DNA of 48,874 bases from Deltaproteobacteria bacterium (lineage in GTDB: Bacteria > Myxococcota_A > UBA9160 > UBA6930): contig NYZB01000231.1 in the NCBI GenBank assembly GCA_002687015.1, positions 1 to 48,874 of the forward strand, written 5' to 3'. Position numbers and translations under genes: made by a program. Of this stretch, positions 18,553-26,922 are shown one piece after another. Below the pieces are notes generated by a model. That model ran no database searches and had not been told where the DNA came from. It saw only the letters and a program-made list of their open reading frames with translations. Numbering within the stretch: the stretch's first letter is position 1; each line of letters opens with the position of its first letter.

Positions 18553-19539
18553 TCAGCCGCGGGTGGCGGGAAGCACCTTCTCGGCCACGAGCTCGAGGCT
18601 GCGCCACGCGAGCTCCGGAGGAAGACCCCCCACCAGCGGCTGGAGCATCAGGGGCATGCCGCCCTTCACATGGGCAACCGCCTCGTCGACACCGAAGATG
18701 CGGTAGTTGCCGTTCTCCGCGCGAAGTTGGTCCACCGTCCGGGCTTCGGAGCCACTGGCAGTGCTCGCGTGGTCGCTGCCACTGTCCATCCACCCGCCGT
18801 AGGTCGCGGCGTCGTGCAGCATGTAGGGGCCGATCTCCTGCCATGCAGCGTCGACATCCTCGGCGACGTAGACACTGGTCGCCGTGTCCGGTGCCGGATT
18901 GATGAAGAACCCGGGTGTGGTGCCGAACTCCTTGCAGGCGTCCCGGTAGATCTGCTCGAGCTCGGGCGGACCACCCTGTCCGATCATCCCCATTCCGAGA
19001 CGGGCCGCTCGGCGGACCGCCGCGGTGGAGCCGCCGCCCATGAACAGGTTCGGCCCTGCCGGTGTCAGGGGCGTCGGCGTCACCTTGACGGGACGCCCCT
19101 CGTATTCGAAGGGCTCGCCCGTCCAGGCCCGCTTGATCGCCTCGAGACAGGCGTCCATGCGCTTGCCCCGCGTCTTCATCTCGCGACCGAACATCGCGTA
19201 CTCCTCGGCCCGGTAGCCGATCGCGCAGACGTAGGAGACGCGACCCCCCGACATGACGTCGAGCACGGCCATCTGCTCCGCGAGATCGATGGGGTCGTGC
19301 AGGGGAACCAGCAAGGCCGCGACCTGGATCCCCAGCGTGGTCGTCCGGCCCGCGATCCCCGAGGCCAACACGAAGGGTGCCGAGAGGTAGCCGTCCGGGG
19401 AGCCGTGGTGCTCGGATACGATCGCCATCAAGCAGCCCTGGGCTTCGCCCCAGGCCGCCATGTCGAGGGCGGCCGGGTAGAGATCTCGCGTGGGCGCACC
19501 ACTCTTCGGGGCCCGCATGTCGAAGCGCAACGTGAACAT
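18553..19539 (-). CDS. LLM-class flavin-dependent oxidoreductase
   Basis: Predicted 328-aa luciferase-like monooxygenase-fold oxidoreductase using FMN or F420. Family marks are VSEHHGSPDGYL near residue 40, the LAEQMAVLDVMSGGRV helix, the GYRAEEYAMFG segment and LFMGGGST. This pattern is closest to actinobacterial-type LLM proteins of hydrocarbon and steroid clusters; the reaction is not predictable. The ORF track fuses it to upstream sequence up to 21231 because the frame stays open; the real start is Met 19539 with AGCGAGGAAC upstream. It converges on the sulfatase gene with stop codons directly adjacent. Confidence 0.88.
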   Translation of the reverse strand: MFTLRFDMRAPKSGAPTRDLYPAALDMAAWGEAQGCLMAIVSEHHGSPDGYLSAPFVLASGIAGRTTTLGIQVAALLVPLHDPIDLAEQMAVLDVMSGGRVSYVCAIGYRAEEYAMFGREMKTRGKRMDACLEAIKRAWTGEPFEYEGRPVKVTPTPLTPAGPNLFMGGGSTAAVRRAARLGMGMIGQGGPPELEQIYRDACKEFGTTPGFFINPAPDTATSVYVAEDVDAAWQEIGPYMLHDAATYGGWMDSGSDHASTASGSEARTVDQLRAENGNYRIFGVDEAVAHVKGGMPLMLQPLVGGLPPELAWRSLELVAEKVLPATRG

Positions 19540-19588
19540 GGTTCCTCGCTGGGAAATGGATCCGAAGTGGATACCACGAAAGACCATC

Positions 19589-19621
19589 GGCTCACAAAGG
19601 GGTCTGACCCCATGATGAGCC
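19589..19621. repeat. Imperfect palindrome with GGGGTC core
   Basis: An outer stem GGCTCA/TGAGCC (19589-19594 with 19616-19621) encloses an inner stem GGGGTC/GACCCC (19599-19604 with 19606-19611). The bases between the stems (CAAA against ATGA) are mostly unpaired. It abuts the TAG of the minus-strand phosphatase gene and lies upstream of the LLM gene. It shares ACAAAGGGGTC with the 15340 site and looks like a degenerate member of the same family. Confidence 0.65.
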
Positions 19622-19622
19622 A

Positions 19623-20123
19623 CTAGCGGTGGCGACCCGGGCGGCGCTTGCGTCGGCTCATGAGCTCGTCGATCACGCGAAGGCCCATGGGCTCCCAACG
19701 CCGGGCGAAGAGCGCGTCGGGCCGCGCATCCCGGATTCGCGCCAGCGCGAAGTCGGCATCCAGATCGTCGCGACAGGCCACGAAGTAGGCGAGCACCAGG
19801 GCGGTTCGGTCCCGGCCCATGCTGCAGTGGACCACGGTGGCTCGGCCCGCCTCGACCTGGGTTTCGAGAAAGGCCTGCGCCCCGGGGAGACGCTCGAGGC
19901 AGGTGGCCTCGGTGGCTTCGTTGGCTTCGTCGTCGGCCGGCAGCTCGACGAAGGCATGCTCGAGGCCGGCCGCCTCCAGGGCCTTTGCATCCACCTCTCG
20001 CGAGTCGAGCGAGAGCACCGCTCCGATGCCCGCCGCGGCCAGGGCCCCCGGATCCCAGGGTGCGCGATTGGGGCCGGGCCGTCCGGCGAGGAGGTCGGGG
20101 AGAATCCAGTAGAGGTGCCGCAC
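19623..20123 (-). CDS. Dual-specificity/tyrosine-type protein phosphatase
   Basis: Predicted 166-aa cysteine-based phosphatase. The active-site P-loop HCSMGRDRT fits His-Cys-x5-Arg-Thr near residue 100, and a general-acid Asp is plausible in LPADDEAN. The size and one-domain form match small bacterial dual-specificity phosphatases acting on phosphoproteins, phosphoinositides or nucleotides. The start is GTG 20123 with GGAG five bases upstream. It is the middle of a minus-strand run, after the beta-lactamase-fold gene and before the LLM gene. Its frame is intact even though another ORF runs antisense-free across it. Confidence 0.83.
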   Translation of the reverse strand: MRHLYWILPDLLAGRPGPNRAPWDPGALAAAGIGAVLSLDSREVDAKALEAAGLEHAFVELPADDEANEATEATCLERLPGAQAFLETQVEAGRATVVHCSMGRDRTALVLAYFVACRDDLDADFALARIRDARPDALFARRWEPMGLRVIDELMSRRKRRPGRHR

Positions 20124-20153
20124 GGCTGCTCCGCTCGAGGGTTGGGCGCGAAG

Positions 20154-21231
20154 CTAGAGGACGCGGGCCACCACGGGTACGTGGAAGTCTCCTGGGACGG
20201 ATGGGGCACCACACCGCTGCGGGAACGAGACCCTCGAGGACCCGAATCACCAGGTCTTCCGCGAGCGGCGGATCCTCCACCGCACACAGGGCCGCCACCG
20301 TCACGGGACCCGCCGGGTGAGCGGGCGCGCGGAAGGCGCTCGCGGAGTAGCCGGGGCCTCCCCCGTTGTGACCCCAGACGAGGCCGAAGGGCGAGGCGGG
20401 ATCCCCCATCAGGCCCAGGCCGTAGCTCGGCTCCCGCCAGGGCGGCTGCGCCGAGCCGGCGGGCAGGAGCGCGGTCATCTCCGAGAGCGCCGCCGGCGAT
20501 ACCAGACGCCCGCCGGCGAGAGGATCGAAGAAGATCACCAGCTCGCCCGCCGTCGACCCGGCCGTGCCGTGGAGCACCCAGCCCGGCGCCATCGTGGCGC
20601 CGACGTCCCGCTCGGCGCCCTCCACCGAGAGTCGCCAGGAGCGGCCGGGCTCGAGCCCGGCATGGTCCGTTGGGCGGGTCAGCGCGTGCGTGTGCGACAG
20701 GCCGAGAGGCTGCGCGATCCGTTCTTCCACGAGCTGGGCAAAGCTGCGCCCGGTGACCGCTTCGGCGACCTCCCGTGCCAGGAGGAAGCCCGGGTTCGAG
20801 TAGGCGAACCGGCGGCCCGGCTCGCCGAGAAGCCCCCGCGTCCAGGTGTGCTGCCCGTATTCCTCGCGGGTCCAGGCGACACCCGGGTGACGCCTCAAGG
20901 CCTCGTGATAGGCCGGCAGGGGCCCGTAGTCCCGGAGCCCCGCGCGATGCTGGAGCACCTGGCGGAGCGTGCATCTTCCCGCGCCGGGAACCTCCGGATG
21001 CCACTGCTCGAGCTTCGAGTCCAGGGAGAGCCGATCCTCCTGGGCCAGCTGCAGGACGAGGGTCGCAATGAGGGACTTGGCGATGCTGTAGATCGGGAAG
21101 CGCCCGGGCTCTGCAAGAACGCCGAGCTCGACCTTTCGCTCCTCTGCGCCGACGCGCACGCACAGGGCGCCCGCTCCGCGGCCGGCGAGCGTGGCCTCCA
21201 GCAGCCCAGCGAGATCGATCCCTGCAAGCAA
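20154..21231 (-). CDS. Beta-lactamase-superfamily serine hydrolase, 3' end uncertain (probable frameshift)
   Basis: Predicted serine hydrolase of the class C beta-lactamase/EstB fold. The motifs are in order: SIAK (nucleophile, residue about 49), YSN (FAYSNPG) and HNG (WGHNGGGPGYS). The domain ends after EDLVIRVLEGLVPA at about 20200. In this frame there is no stop until 18553, so the ORF track reports an 892-aa fusion through the phosphatase region into the LLM gene. The intervening sequence looks like non-coding Arg/Pro-rich translation. In the next frame a TAG lies at 20154, just before the phosphatase ribosome-binding site, so a one-base frameshift near 20190-20215 would restore a normal gene end. 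The start (TTG 21231) is also weak. It lies 15 bp after the SDR stop, so it is probably in the same operon. Confidence 0.7.
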
Positions 21232-21246
21232 AGGGCGTGATCCGGT

Positions 21247-22077
21247 TCAGCGGCCGCGCACCAACCAGTCGCCCGGCTTCTCGCGGCCCTCGAAGAGGCG
21301 GTCCTGGAAGCGCATCATGCCTCCGATCCAGCGATCGACGTCGCCCGCCTTGCGCTTCGCGTACACCGCCACCTCCGGATGGGGCAGCACCCAGAAGCGC
21401 TCCTCTGCCACGGCCTCGATCACGCATCCCGCGACCTCGTCGGCTTGCAGGACACCGTCCTGGCTGGCAACGCCCACGTCGTTCTGCTGTCGCAGCTCCT
21501 TGGAAGGGCTGTTGGCTCCGATCTTCGTCTCGACCGCCTGGGGACACAGCACCGACACGCGGATGCCCTGGGGACCGTGGGTCACCGCCAGCCATTCGGC
21601 CAGGGCGATGGCCGCGTGCTTCGTGACCGAGTAGTGCAGGGAACCGAGCTGCGTGAGCAGTCCTGCCGCCGAAGCCGTATTCAGAAGATAGCCCTCGCCG
21701 CGCTCGATCATCCCGGGCAGGACCGCCCGGGCCGCGTGGAGGTGGGCGAGCACGTGCACTTCCCACATGCGCTGAAGGTCTTCGGTCGGAGCCTCCACGC
21801 CGCCTACCGTCACGTAGCCCGCGTTCGAGACGAAGAGATCGATGGGGCCCTGGCTGCGCTCGGTCTCGGCGACCAGCTCCTCGATGGCCCCCTCGTCGGC
21901 CACGTCGATGCCGACCCCGGTCCCCCCGATCCGGCCCGCCACGGCCTTGGCGCCCGCCTCGTCGCGGTCCGCGACGACCACGTGGCGGGCGCCTTCGGCC
22001 TTGAAGCGCAGGGCCAGGCCCTCGCCGATTCCGCTCGCTCCCCCGGTGACCACCGCGATTCGATCTCGTAGCTCCAT
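21247..22077 (-). CDS. Short-chain dehydrogenase/reductase
   Basis: Predicted 276-aa classical SDR. Cofactor motif TGGASGIG, the NAG tetrad segment (FVSNAGY), active-site Ser in NTASAAG and YSVTK are all visible. An Asp in VVADRDEAG at the end of strand 2 suggests NAD preference. The C-terminal extension WIGGMMRFQDRLFEGREKP is longer than in minimal SDRs. Likely a hydroxyacyl or alcohol dehydrogenase, substrate unknown. It is the first gene of a minus-strand series with the second hydrolase, the phosphatase and the LLM enzyme, and is divergent from the carbonic anhydrase. Confidence 0.92.
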   Translation of the reverse strand: MELRDRIAVVTGGASGIGEGLALRFKAEGARHVVVADRDEAGAKAVAGRIGGTGVGIDVADEGAIEELVAETERSQGPIDLFVSNAGYVTVGGVEAPTEDLQRMWEVHVLAHLHAARAVLPGMIERGEGYLLNTASAAGLLTQLGSLHYSVTKHAAIALAEWLAVTHGPQGIRVSVLCPQAVETKIGANSPSKELRQQNDVGVASQDGVLQADEVAGCVIEAVAEERFWVLPHPEVAVYAKRKAGDVDRWIGGMMRFQDRLFEGREKPGDWLVRGR

Positions 22078-22119
22078 GGGGTGATGCTAGCCCGAAGAAT
22101 CCATACCCTGTGCGCCTTT

Positions 22120-22126
22120 GGGGAGG
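22120..22126 (+). promoter_or_regulatory. Ribosome-binding site deciding the carbonic anhydrase start
   Basis: GGGGAGG lies six bases before GTG 22133. This argues for that start over the TTG at 22118, which would place the site inside the reading frame. Confidence 0.7.
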
Positions 22127-22132
22127 CCGTTC

Positions 22133-22624
22133 GTGGGCGGAGCCATCGACGAGCTGGTGAAGCGCAACCTGGACCACAGGGCCGACTCCGAGAGCGCCCG
22201 TGCGGCCCGACCCGGCCTGCGGGTGGCGGTTCTCACCTGCATGGACGCCCGGATCCGACCCGGTGTCGCGATGGGCCTCGAGCTGGGCGAGGCCCACGTG
22301 ATCCGCAACGCCGGCGGCCTCGTGACCGAGGACGCCCTCCGATCCCTGGCGATCTCCCAGGGGGCGCTGGGCACTCGCGAGGTCATGGTGGTCATGCACA
22401 CCCGCTGCGGCCTGGAGGGCGACGAGCACGAGCTCCGGAAGGAGCTCGCGCGGGCTGCGGGGCTCGCTCCTCCCTTCCCCCTCGGCCGCTTCGCTTCCCT
22501 GGAGCGGGCCCTCCGCGAAGGGGTCCAGCGGATCCGGACCACACCCTGGCTCCCCCACCGCGATCAGGTGCGCGGCTTCGTGTACGACGTGGATGAGGGC
22601 CGGCTTCGCGAGGTCGAGATCTGA
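22133..22624 (+). CDS. Beta-class carbonic anhydrase
   Basis: Predicted 163-aa beta-carbonic anhydrase, hydrating CO2 to bicarbonate. The first zinc/activation motif is CMDARI (Cys-x-Asp-x-Arg) and the second is HTRCG (His-x-x-Cys), with HVIRNAGG and SLAISQGALGTREVMVV between, as in the small mycobacterial-type enzymes. All zinc ligands are present, so it should be active. In this setting it may supply bicarbonate for carboxylation or buffer pH. It is divergent from the SDR gene with a 55-bp spacer. Confidence 0.93.
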   Translation: MGGAIDELVKRNLDHRADSESARAARPGLRVAVLTCMDARIRPGVAMGLELGEAHVIRNAGGLVTEDALRSLAISQGALGTREVMVVMHTRCGLEGDEHELRKELARAAGLAPPFPLGRFASLERALREGVQRIRTTPWLPHRDQVRGFVYDVDEGRLREVEI

Positions 22625-22681
22625 GCGGGGGGCTCGGGCGCCCGGCTCAAGCCCGACGGCGTGGTGGTCGATGCATCCTCC

Positions 22682-23221
22682 ATGCGCAACTTCCTCGCCA
22701 TCCTCGCCCTTTCGTTGGTGATCGGTCTTCCGGCCCTGGCCGGGATGGTGAAGTACCGGACCCAGGACGGGAAGACGGGCTACGCCTCGCCGGATCGGGT
22801 GCCGGCCGGCGCCGTCGTGCTGTCCCAGGACTACGAGCCGGTGGGCTCGCTCACCAAGGGCAACCTCCACTACGCGCCCAAGCCCGCCAGGGCCGCGACG
22901 CCCACCCGGGTGGCCACGCCAGACAAAAGCGCAGAGGAGCGCCGCCAGGAGCTGGCCCGCGACCGGTGGGCCAGGCGCGCGGAGAAGGCCAACAAGGAGC
23001 TCGCCGACGCCGAGCGCGACCACGAGCGCTGGCGCATCCGTTGCCGAGGCGAGGTGGAACGCCGCTCCCTCTACGAGCGTCCCGCCGGCTGCAGCAGCTA
23101 CGAGCAGGGCCAGCTCGACACCGCCGAGAAGAAGCTCGAAGAAGCGCGCGCCTGGGCCGAAGACGGCCTCTACGACTCCTGCCGGAAGGCCAGCGACTGC
23201 CTGCCGGGGTACATCCGCTAG
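22682..23221 (+). CDS. Small secreted Cys-containing protein, DUF4124-like N-terminus
   Basis: Predicted 179-aa protein that I do not recognise. A Sec signal peptide (FLAILALSLVIGLPALA) is followed by YRTQDGKTGYASPDRVPAG, which resembles the DUF4124 pattern of an aromatic-rich 'YxxxDxxGxxxYxd' repeat. Residues 80-130 are rich in Glu, Arg and Ala and likely form a coiled coil (RRAEKANKELADAERDHERW). Four Cys lie in the C-terminal half (about positions 121, 137, 166, 172), suggesting two disulfides. Expected to be periplasmic. ATG 22682 is chosen because it begins the signal peptide. It follows the carbonic anhydrase gene by 57 bp and precedes a hydrolase gene by 35 bp. Confidence 0.72.
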   Translation: MRNFLAILALSLVIGLPALAGMVKYRTQDGKTGYASPDRVPAGAVVLSQDYEPVGSLTKGNLHYAPKPARAATPTRVATPDKSAEERRQELARDRWARRAEKANKELADAERDHERWRIRCRGEVERRSLYERPAGCSSYEQGQLDTAEKKLEEARAWAEDGLYDSCRKASDCLPGYIR

Positions 23222-23256
23222 GGGGTCGAGGAGGGCCGAGCGGTGTAGGATTCGCC

Positions 23257-24069
23257 ATGCCCTTCGCCACGATCCGCGGGATCCGGATGTACTACGAGCG
23301 GGCCGGAAGCGGCCGCCCCGTGCTCTTCCTCAATGGGAGCCAGGGCGATCTGCGGATGCGGCCCGGGCCCTTCGAGGGCCCGGTCGGCCAGCACTTCGAC
23401 CTGCTGGCCCACGACCAACGCGGCCTCGGGCAAACGGAGAAGCCCGAGCACGCCTACAGCATGGCCGACTACGCAGAGGACGCGGCCGCACTCCTCGACC
23501 ACGTGGGCTGGGAGAGCTGCGCGGTGATGGGCGTCTCCTTCGGCGGCATGGTCGCCCAGGAGCTCGCCGTGCGGCACCCGAAGCGGATCGAACGCCTGGT
23601 GCTCTGCTGCACCTCTTCAGGCGGCAGGGGTTCGCCCTCCTATCCCTTGCACGAGCTGCAAGAGCTATCCGACGAGGAGCGGTTGCTGCGCTCCCTCGAG
23701 CTCTCCGATCGGCGCATGGACGCCGACTGGCGAAAGTCCAACCCCGAGGCCTTTGCCCGGGTCCGCGAGATGATGGCGAAGAGGGGTGCCGTGGGCGCCG
23801 GGGAGCCCGGGCGCGAGATGGGTGCGCGCCACCAGCTCGAGGCGCGCCGGCACCACGACGTGTACGATCGGCTGCCCAAAGCCACGATGCCGACCCTGGT
23901 CTGCGCGGGGCGCTACGACGGCATTGCGCCGCTGGCGAACAGCGAAGCGATCGCGAGCCAGCTTCCGGACGCCACCCTCGAGGTCTTCGAAGGGGGCCAC
24001 CTCTTCCTGGTCCAGGATCCACGCGCCCACGAGTGCATCGTCGGCTTCCTGGGCGAGGATGGCGCCTGA
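23257..24069 (+). CDS. Alpha/beta-fold hydrolase
   Basis: Predicted 270-aa hydrolase. The nucleophile elbow is GVSFGG (Ser near residue 95), the acid is in AGRYDGIAP and the His in GGHLFL. The oxyanion region FLNGSQGDLRM has Asn where His-Gly is usual. Overall shape is like 3-oxoadipate enol-lactonases and related meta-cleavage hydrolases. The ORF runs from 22966 but the upstream part is the shifted reading of the preceding gene; ATG 23257 starts the domain. It converges on a crotonase with 9 bp between. Confidence 0.88.
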   Translation: MPFATIRGIRMYYERAGSGRPVLFLNGSQGDLRMRPGPFEGPVGQHFDLLAHDQRGLGQTEKPEHAYSMADYAEDAAALLDHVGWESCAVMGVSFGGMVAQELAVRHPKRIERLVLCCTSSGGRGSPSYPLHELQELSDEERLLRSLELSDRRMDADWRKSNPEAFARVREMMAKRGAVGAGEPGREMGARHQLEARRHHDVYDRLPKATMPTLVCAGRYDGIAPLANSEAIASQLPDATLEVFEGGHLFLVQDPRAHECIVGFLGEDGA

Positions 24070-24078
24070 AGCGAAGGG

Positions 24079-24885
24079 CTACTTCCCCGTGAAGCGGGGC
24101 GTCTCCTTCTTCTGCATCGCCTTCACGGCCGCACGGTGGTCTTCGCTGTACGTCGAGATCGTCTCGTTCGCCATGCCGAGGTCCATCGTGGCGTGGGCCG
24201 CCTGGCGAAGGGGCAGGTTCATCACGTTCTTGGTGAGCCGGATGGCCTGGGGCGCCCCCGACAGGATCTTCCGTGCCAGCTCGTCGACCTTGGCGTCGAG
24301 CTCCTCGCGGGGCACCGCATGGTTGATCAGGCCGATCTCCGCCGCCTCCCTGGCGGTGAGCAGATCGCCCGTGAACAGGAACTCCTTGGCCTTCGCGTAG
24401 CCCACGTGCTGAGCCCAGAGGAGGGCGCCTCCATCACCGCAGGCCAGACCCGCCTGGACGTGGGGGTCGCCGAACTTCGCCGTCTCGACCGCCACGATCA
24501 GGTCCGCACACAGGGCCAGGGTGGCCCCGAAGCCCACGGCATGCCCCTGCACCCGGGCGATGATGGGCTTCTCGCACTCGAGCATGCGGAACACGATGCG
24601 CCTCGCCTCGGGCACCGTCTGCCACCAGTGCTCCTTCTCCTCGATCATCCGCTCCATCATCACGGGATCGCCACCCGCACTGAAGGCGCGCTCGCCCGCG
24701 GCCGTCAGGATCACGAGCTGCACCTCCGGGTCGTCGTTGATCTCGTCCCAGACCGTCGAGAGCGCAGCGTGCATCTCGGGTGTGTTGGCGTTCATGCGCT
24801 CCGGGTTGTGGAGCGTCACGGTGAGGATCCGGTCCTCGTAGCCGATGCGCAGGTTCGCTTCGTAGGCGGTGTAGTTGCGGGGCAT
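24079..24885 (-). CDS. Enoyl-CoA hydratase/isomerase-family protein lacking both canonical glutamates
   Basis: Predicted 268-aa crotonase-fold protein. The oxyanion strand ERAFSAGGDP and the CoA-pocket helix VQGHAVGFGATLALCADLIVA are clear. The two Glu residues of true hydratases are absent: the first position is Thr (GFGATLAL) and the second is His (FGDPHVQAGL). A GDGG loop follows (ACGDGGALLW). Crotonases with this pattern are common in acyl-CoA clusters and may use Asp or work as isomerase, hydrolase or retro-Claisen enzymes, so the label 'hydratase' is not safe. About 26 bp separate its start from the next minus-strand gene. Confidence 0.9.
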   Translation of the reverse strand: MPRNYTAYEANLRIGYEDRILTVTLHNPERMNANTPEMHAALSTVWDEINDDPEVQLVILTAAGERAFSAGGDPVMMERMIEEKEHWWQTVPEARRIVFRMLECEKPIIARVQGHAVGFGATLALCADLIVAVETAKFGDPHVQAGLACGDGGALLWAQHVGYAKAKEFLFTGDLLTAREAAEIGLINHAVPREELDAKVDELARKILSGAPQAIRLTKNVMNLPLRQAAHATMDLGMANETISTYSEDHRAAVKAMQKKETPRFTGK

Positions 24886-24911
24886 GGAGGAAGCCTATCC
24901 CAACCTGGACC

Positions 24912-25856
24912 TCAGGCGCGGAGGCGCCGGGCGAGCACCTGCATCACCTCCTCGCTGCCACGGCGCGAGACCTCGGCGGTGGGCACGAGGGCCGAGCCGT
25001 GGAAGGTGCCGGGGTAGGAGTGCAGCTCCACGGCCACGCCGGCCTCCAGCATCCCCTGGGCGTAGCGGATGCCCTCGTCGCGGAGGGGATCGAACTGCAT
25101 CGTGGAGACGTAGGCCGGCGGCAGACCCGCCAGGTCCTTCGCACGGGAGGGTGCGGCGTAGGCAGAGACTTCGCCCTCGTGATCCGGGCCCAGGTAGTGA
25201 CGCCAGCTCCACTCGGCATTGGGGCGGTTCCAGAGCGGGGTGTCGGTGAACTGCCGCATCGACGGGGTCTCCAGACGATCGTCCAGCTCGGGGATCTCGA
25301 GCAGCTGGAAGCAGAGCTTCGGGCCGCCGCGATCGCGAGCCATGAGGGCCGTGCCCGCGGCGAGGCCGCCCCCCGCGCTCTGGCCCGCGATGGCGAGGCG
25401 ATCCGGGTCGATGTCGAGCTCCTTCGCGTTCGCCGCCGTCCAGCAGAGCGCGGCGTAGCAATCCTCGATGCCGGCGGGAAAGGGGGGTTCGGGCGCCAGG
25501 CGATACTCGACGGAAACCACGACGGTGTCGATCTCGGCGGCCACGCGTTGGCACCACGGATCCATCATCTCGATGCTGCCCATCAGAAACCCGCCACCGT
25601 GGATCTCGAACACGCAGGCGCGCGCGCCGCCGTCGCCCACGGGTCGGTAGATGCGGATGGGGACTTCGGGGGCGCCCTCGGGCCCGGGCACCTTGCGGTC
25701 CTCCATCGCGACGTCGTCGCGATCGGCGGGAGGCGCGGCGAAGGAGAGCGCGCCCTCGCGGCTCTCCTGGACCTTCGCAACGGTCGAGAAGTCCATGACC
25801 GTGGGGAGCAAGGGAAGGATCTGCTCGAATTCGGGGTCGTAGTCATGCTGGGCCAT
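24912..25856 (-). CDS. Alpha/beta hydrolase of the hormone-sensitive-lipase family
   Basis: Predicted 314-aa esterase. The oxyanion HGGGF motif is near residue 86, the nucleophile is in GQSAGG near 159, the acid is plausibly in MQFDPLRDEG and the His in FHGSAL. This is the bacterial HSL/family IV pattern. A leading region of about 65 residues forms the cap. The ORF runs open to 26264, which is the reverse of the MDR gene; the real Met is at 25856. Likely substrates are short or medium acyl esters. Divergent from the MDR reductase with a 58-bp spacer. Confidence 0.9.
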   Translation of the reverse strand: MAQHDYDPEFEQILPLLPTVMDFSTVAKVQESREGALSFAAPPADRDDVAMEDRKVPGPEGAPEVPIRIYRPVGDGGARACVFEIHGGGFLMGSIEMMDPWCQRVAAEIDTVVVSVEYRLAPEPPFPAGIEDCYAALCWTAANAKELDIDPDRLAIAGQSAGGGLAAGTALMARDRGGPKLCFQLLEIPELDDRLETPSMRQFTDTPLWNRPNAEWSWRHYLGPDHEGEVSAYAAPSRAKDLAGLPPAYVSTMQFDPLRDEGIRYAQGMLEAGVAVELHSYPGTFHGSALVPTAEVSRRGSEEVMQVLARRLRA

Positions 25857-25914
25857 CGCGGCATGGTACTTCGCCTCCCGGCGGCCGCCGCCGGGATGGG
25901 CTACGGATGGGCCC

Positions 25915-26919
25915 ATGCGCGCCGTCGTTTTCCATCGCCACGGAGGCACCGAGGAGTTGTCCGTCGAGGAGTTCCCGGAGCCCGAAGCGCGAGCGGGCGA
26001 CGCCATCCTGGAGGTGGGCGCGACCTCGATCAACGGCTTCGATCCAATGATCGTCGCGGGCAGCACCGGGCTGAAGACGCCGCTCCCCATGGTCCCCTGC
26101 GGAGACATCGCGGGCCGCATCGTCTCCTTCGGCCCCGAGACCGACCCGGGGCCCTGGAAGATCGGCGATCGCGTCTGTCCCCATCCCTTCGTCGTCGGCG
26201 AGGGCATGACCGGCGAGACCCGGCTGGGCGCGGCCTGCGAACGGGTGCGCATCCCCGTAGCCACCCTGCTTCCGATTCCGGACGGCGTGTCCGATGCCCA
26301 GGCGGCCAGCCTGCCGATCGCCTACGGCACCGCACACCGCCTGATGCAGACCCGCGGTCGGATCCAGGCGGGCGAGAAGGTGCTCGTGCTGGGGGCGACC
26401 GGCGGCGTGGGTGTGGCCTGCCTACAGCTCGGCAAGCGGGTGGGCGCCGAGCTCATCGTCGCCGGCAGCGCCGAGTGGAAGCTCGAGCGGCTCCTCGCCC
26501 TCGGTGCCGACCACGCGATCGACACCTCGAAGGAGGAGGTGGTCGCAGCCGTCCACGAACGCTTCGGCAAGCCCCACATGCTCGGCGGCGGAGGCGTCGA
26601 CGTCGTCGTCAACTTCATCGGCGGTGAGAGCTGGGTTGCCGGCTTGCGCTGCCTCGGCTCCCACGGCCGCATGATCACCTGTGGAGCGACGGCGGGCTAC
26701 CAGCCCCCGACCGACATCCGCTTCATCTGGACCTACGAGCAGACCATTCTCGGCTCGAACGGCTGGTTGCCCGCCGACCAGAGCGCCGTGCTCGAGATGG
26801 TGGCCTCGGGGGAGCTCGCTCCGGAGATCCACGCGGTGCGCCCTCTGGGCGAGACCGCCGCCTCGATCCAGGAGCTCGCCGACCGCAAGGTGGTCGGCAA
26901 GTTCGTGATCACCCCCTGA
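25915..26919 (+). CDS. Zinc-free MDR-family quinone/enoyl reductase
   Basis: Predicted 334-aa medium-chain reductase of the quinone oxidoreductase type. There is no catalytic or structural zinc-ligand set. The NAD(P)-binding loop is LGATGGVGVACLQLG, followed by VAGSAEWKLERLLALGADHAID, which favours NADPH. VVNFIGGESW and ITCGATAGYQPPTDIRF complete the family pattern, which also covers crotonyl-CoA reductase-like proteins. Could reduce an enoyl-CoA or a quinone. It converges on the kinase-like gene with 3 bp between stops. Confidence 0.88.
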   Translation: MRAVVFHRHGGTEELSVEEFPEPEARAGDAILEVGATSINGFDPMIVAGSTGLKTPLPMVPCGDIAGRIVSFGPETDPGPWKIGDRVCPHPFVVGEGMTGETRLGAACERVRIPVATLLPIPDGVSDAQAASLPIAYGTAHRLMQTRGRIQAGEKVLVLGATGGVGVACLQLGKRVGAELIVAGSAEWKLERLLALGADHAIDTSKEEVVAAVHERFGKPHMLGGGGVDVVVNFIGGESWVAGLRCLGSHGRMITCGATAGYQPPTDIRFIWTYEQTILGSNGWLPADQSAVLEMVASGELAPEIHAVRPLGETAASIQELADRKVVGKFVITP

Positions 26920-26922
26920 ACC

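Noticed and set aside
18553-21231. 892-aa hydrolase-LLM fusion protein
   Set aside because: Motifs of both domains are real, but the 200-residue linker is an off-frame reading of the phosphatase gene, and the LLM enzyme has its own Met and ribosome-binding site.
19673-23023. 1116-aa minus-strand ORF
   Set aside because: Shadow of several real genes in another frame; its composition is dominated by Arg, Gly, Pro and Ala with no family motif.
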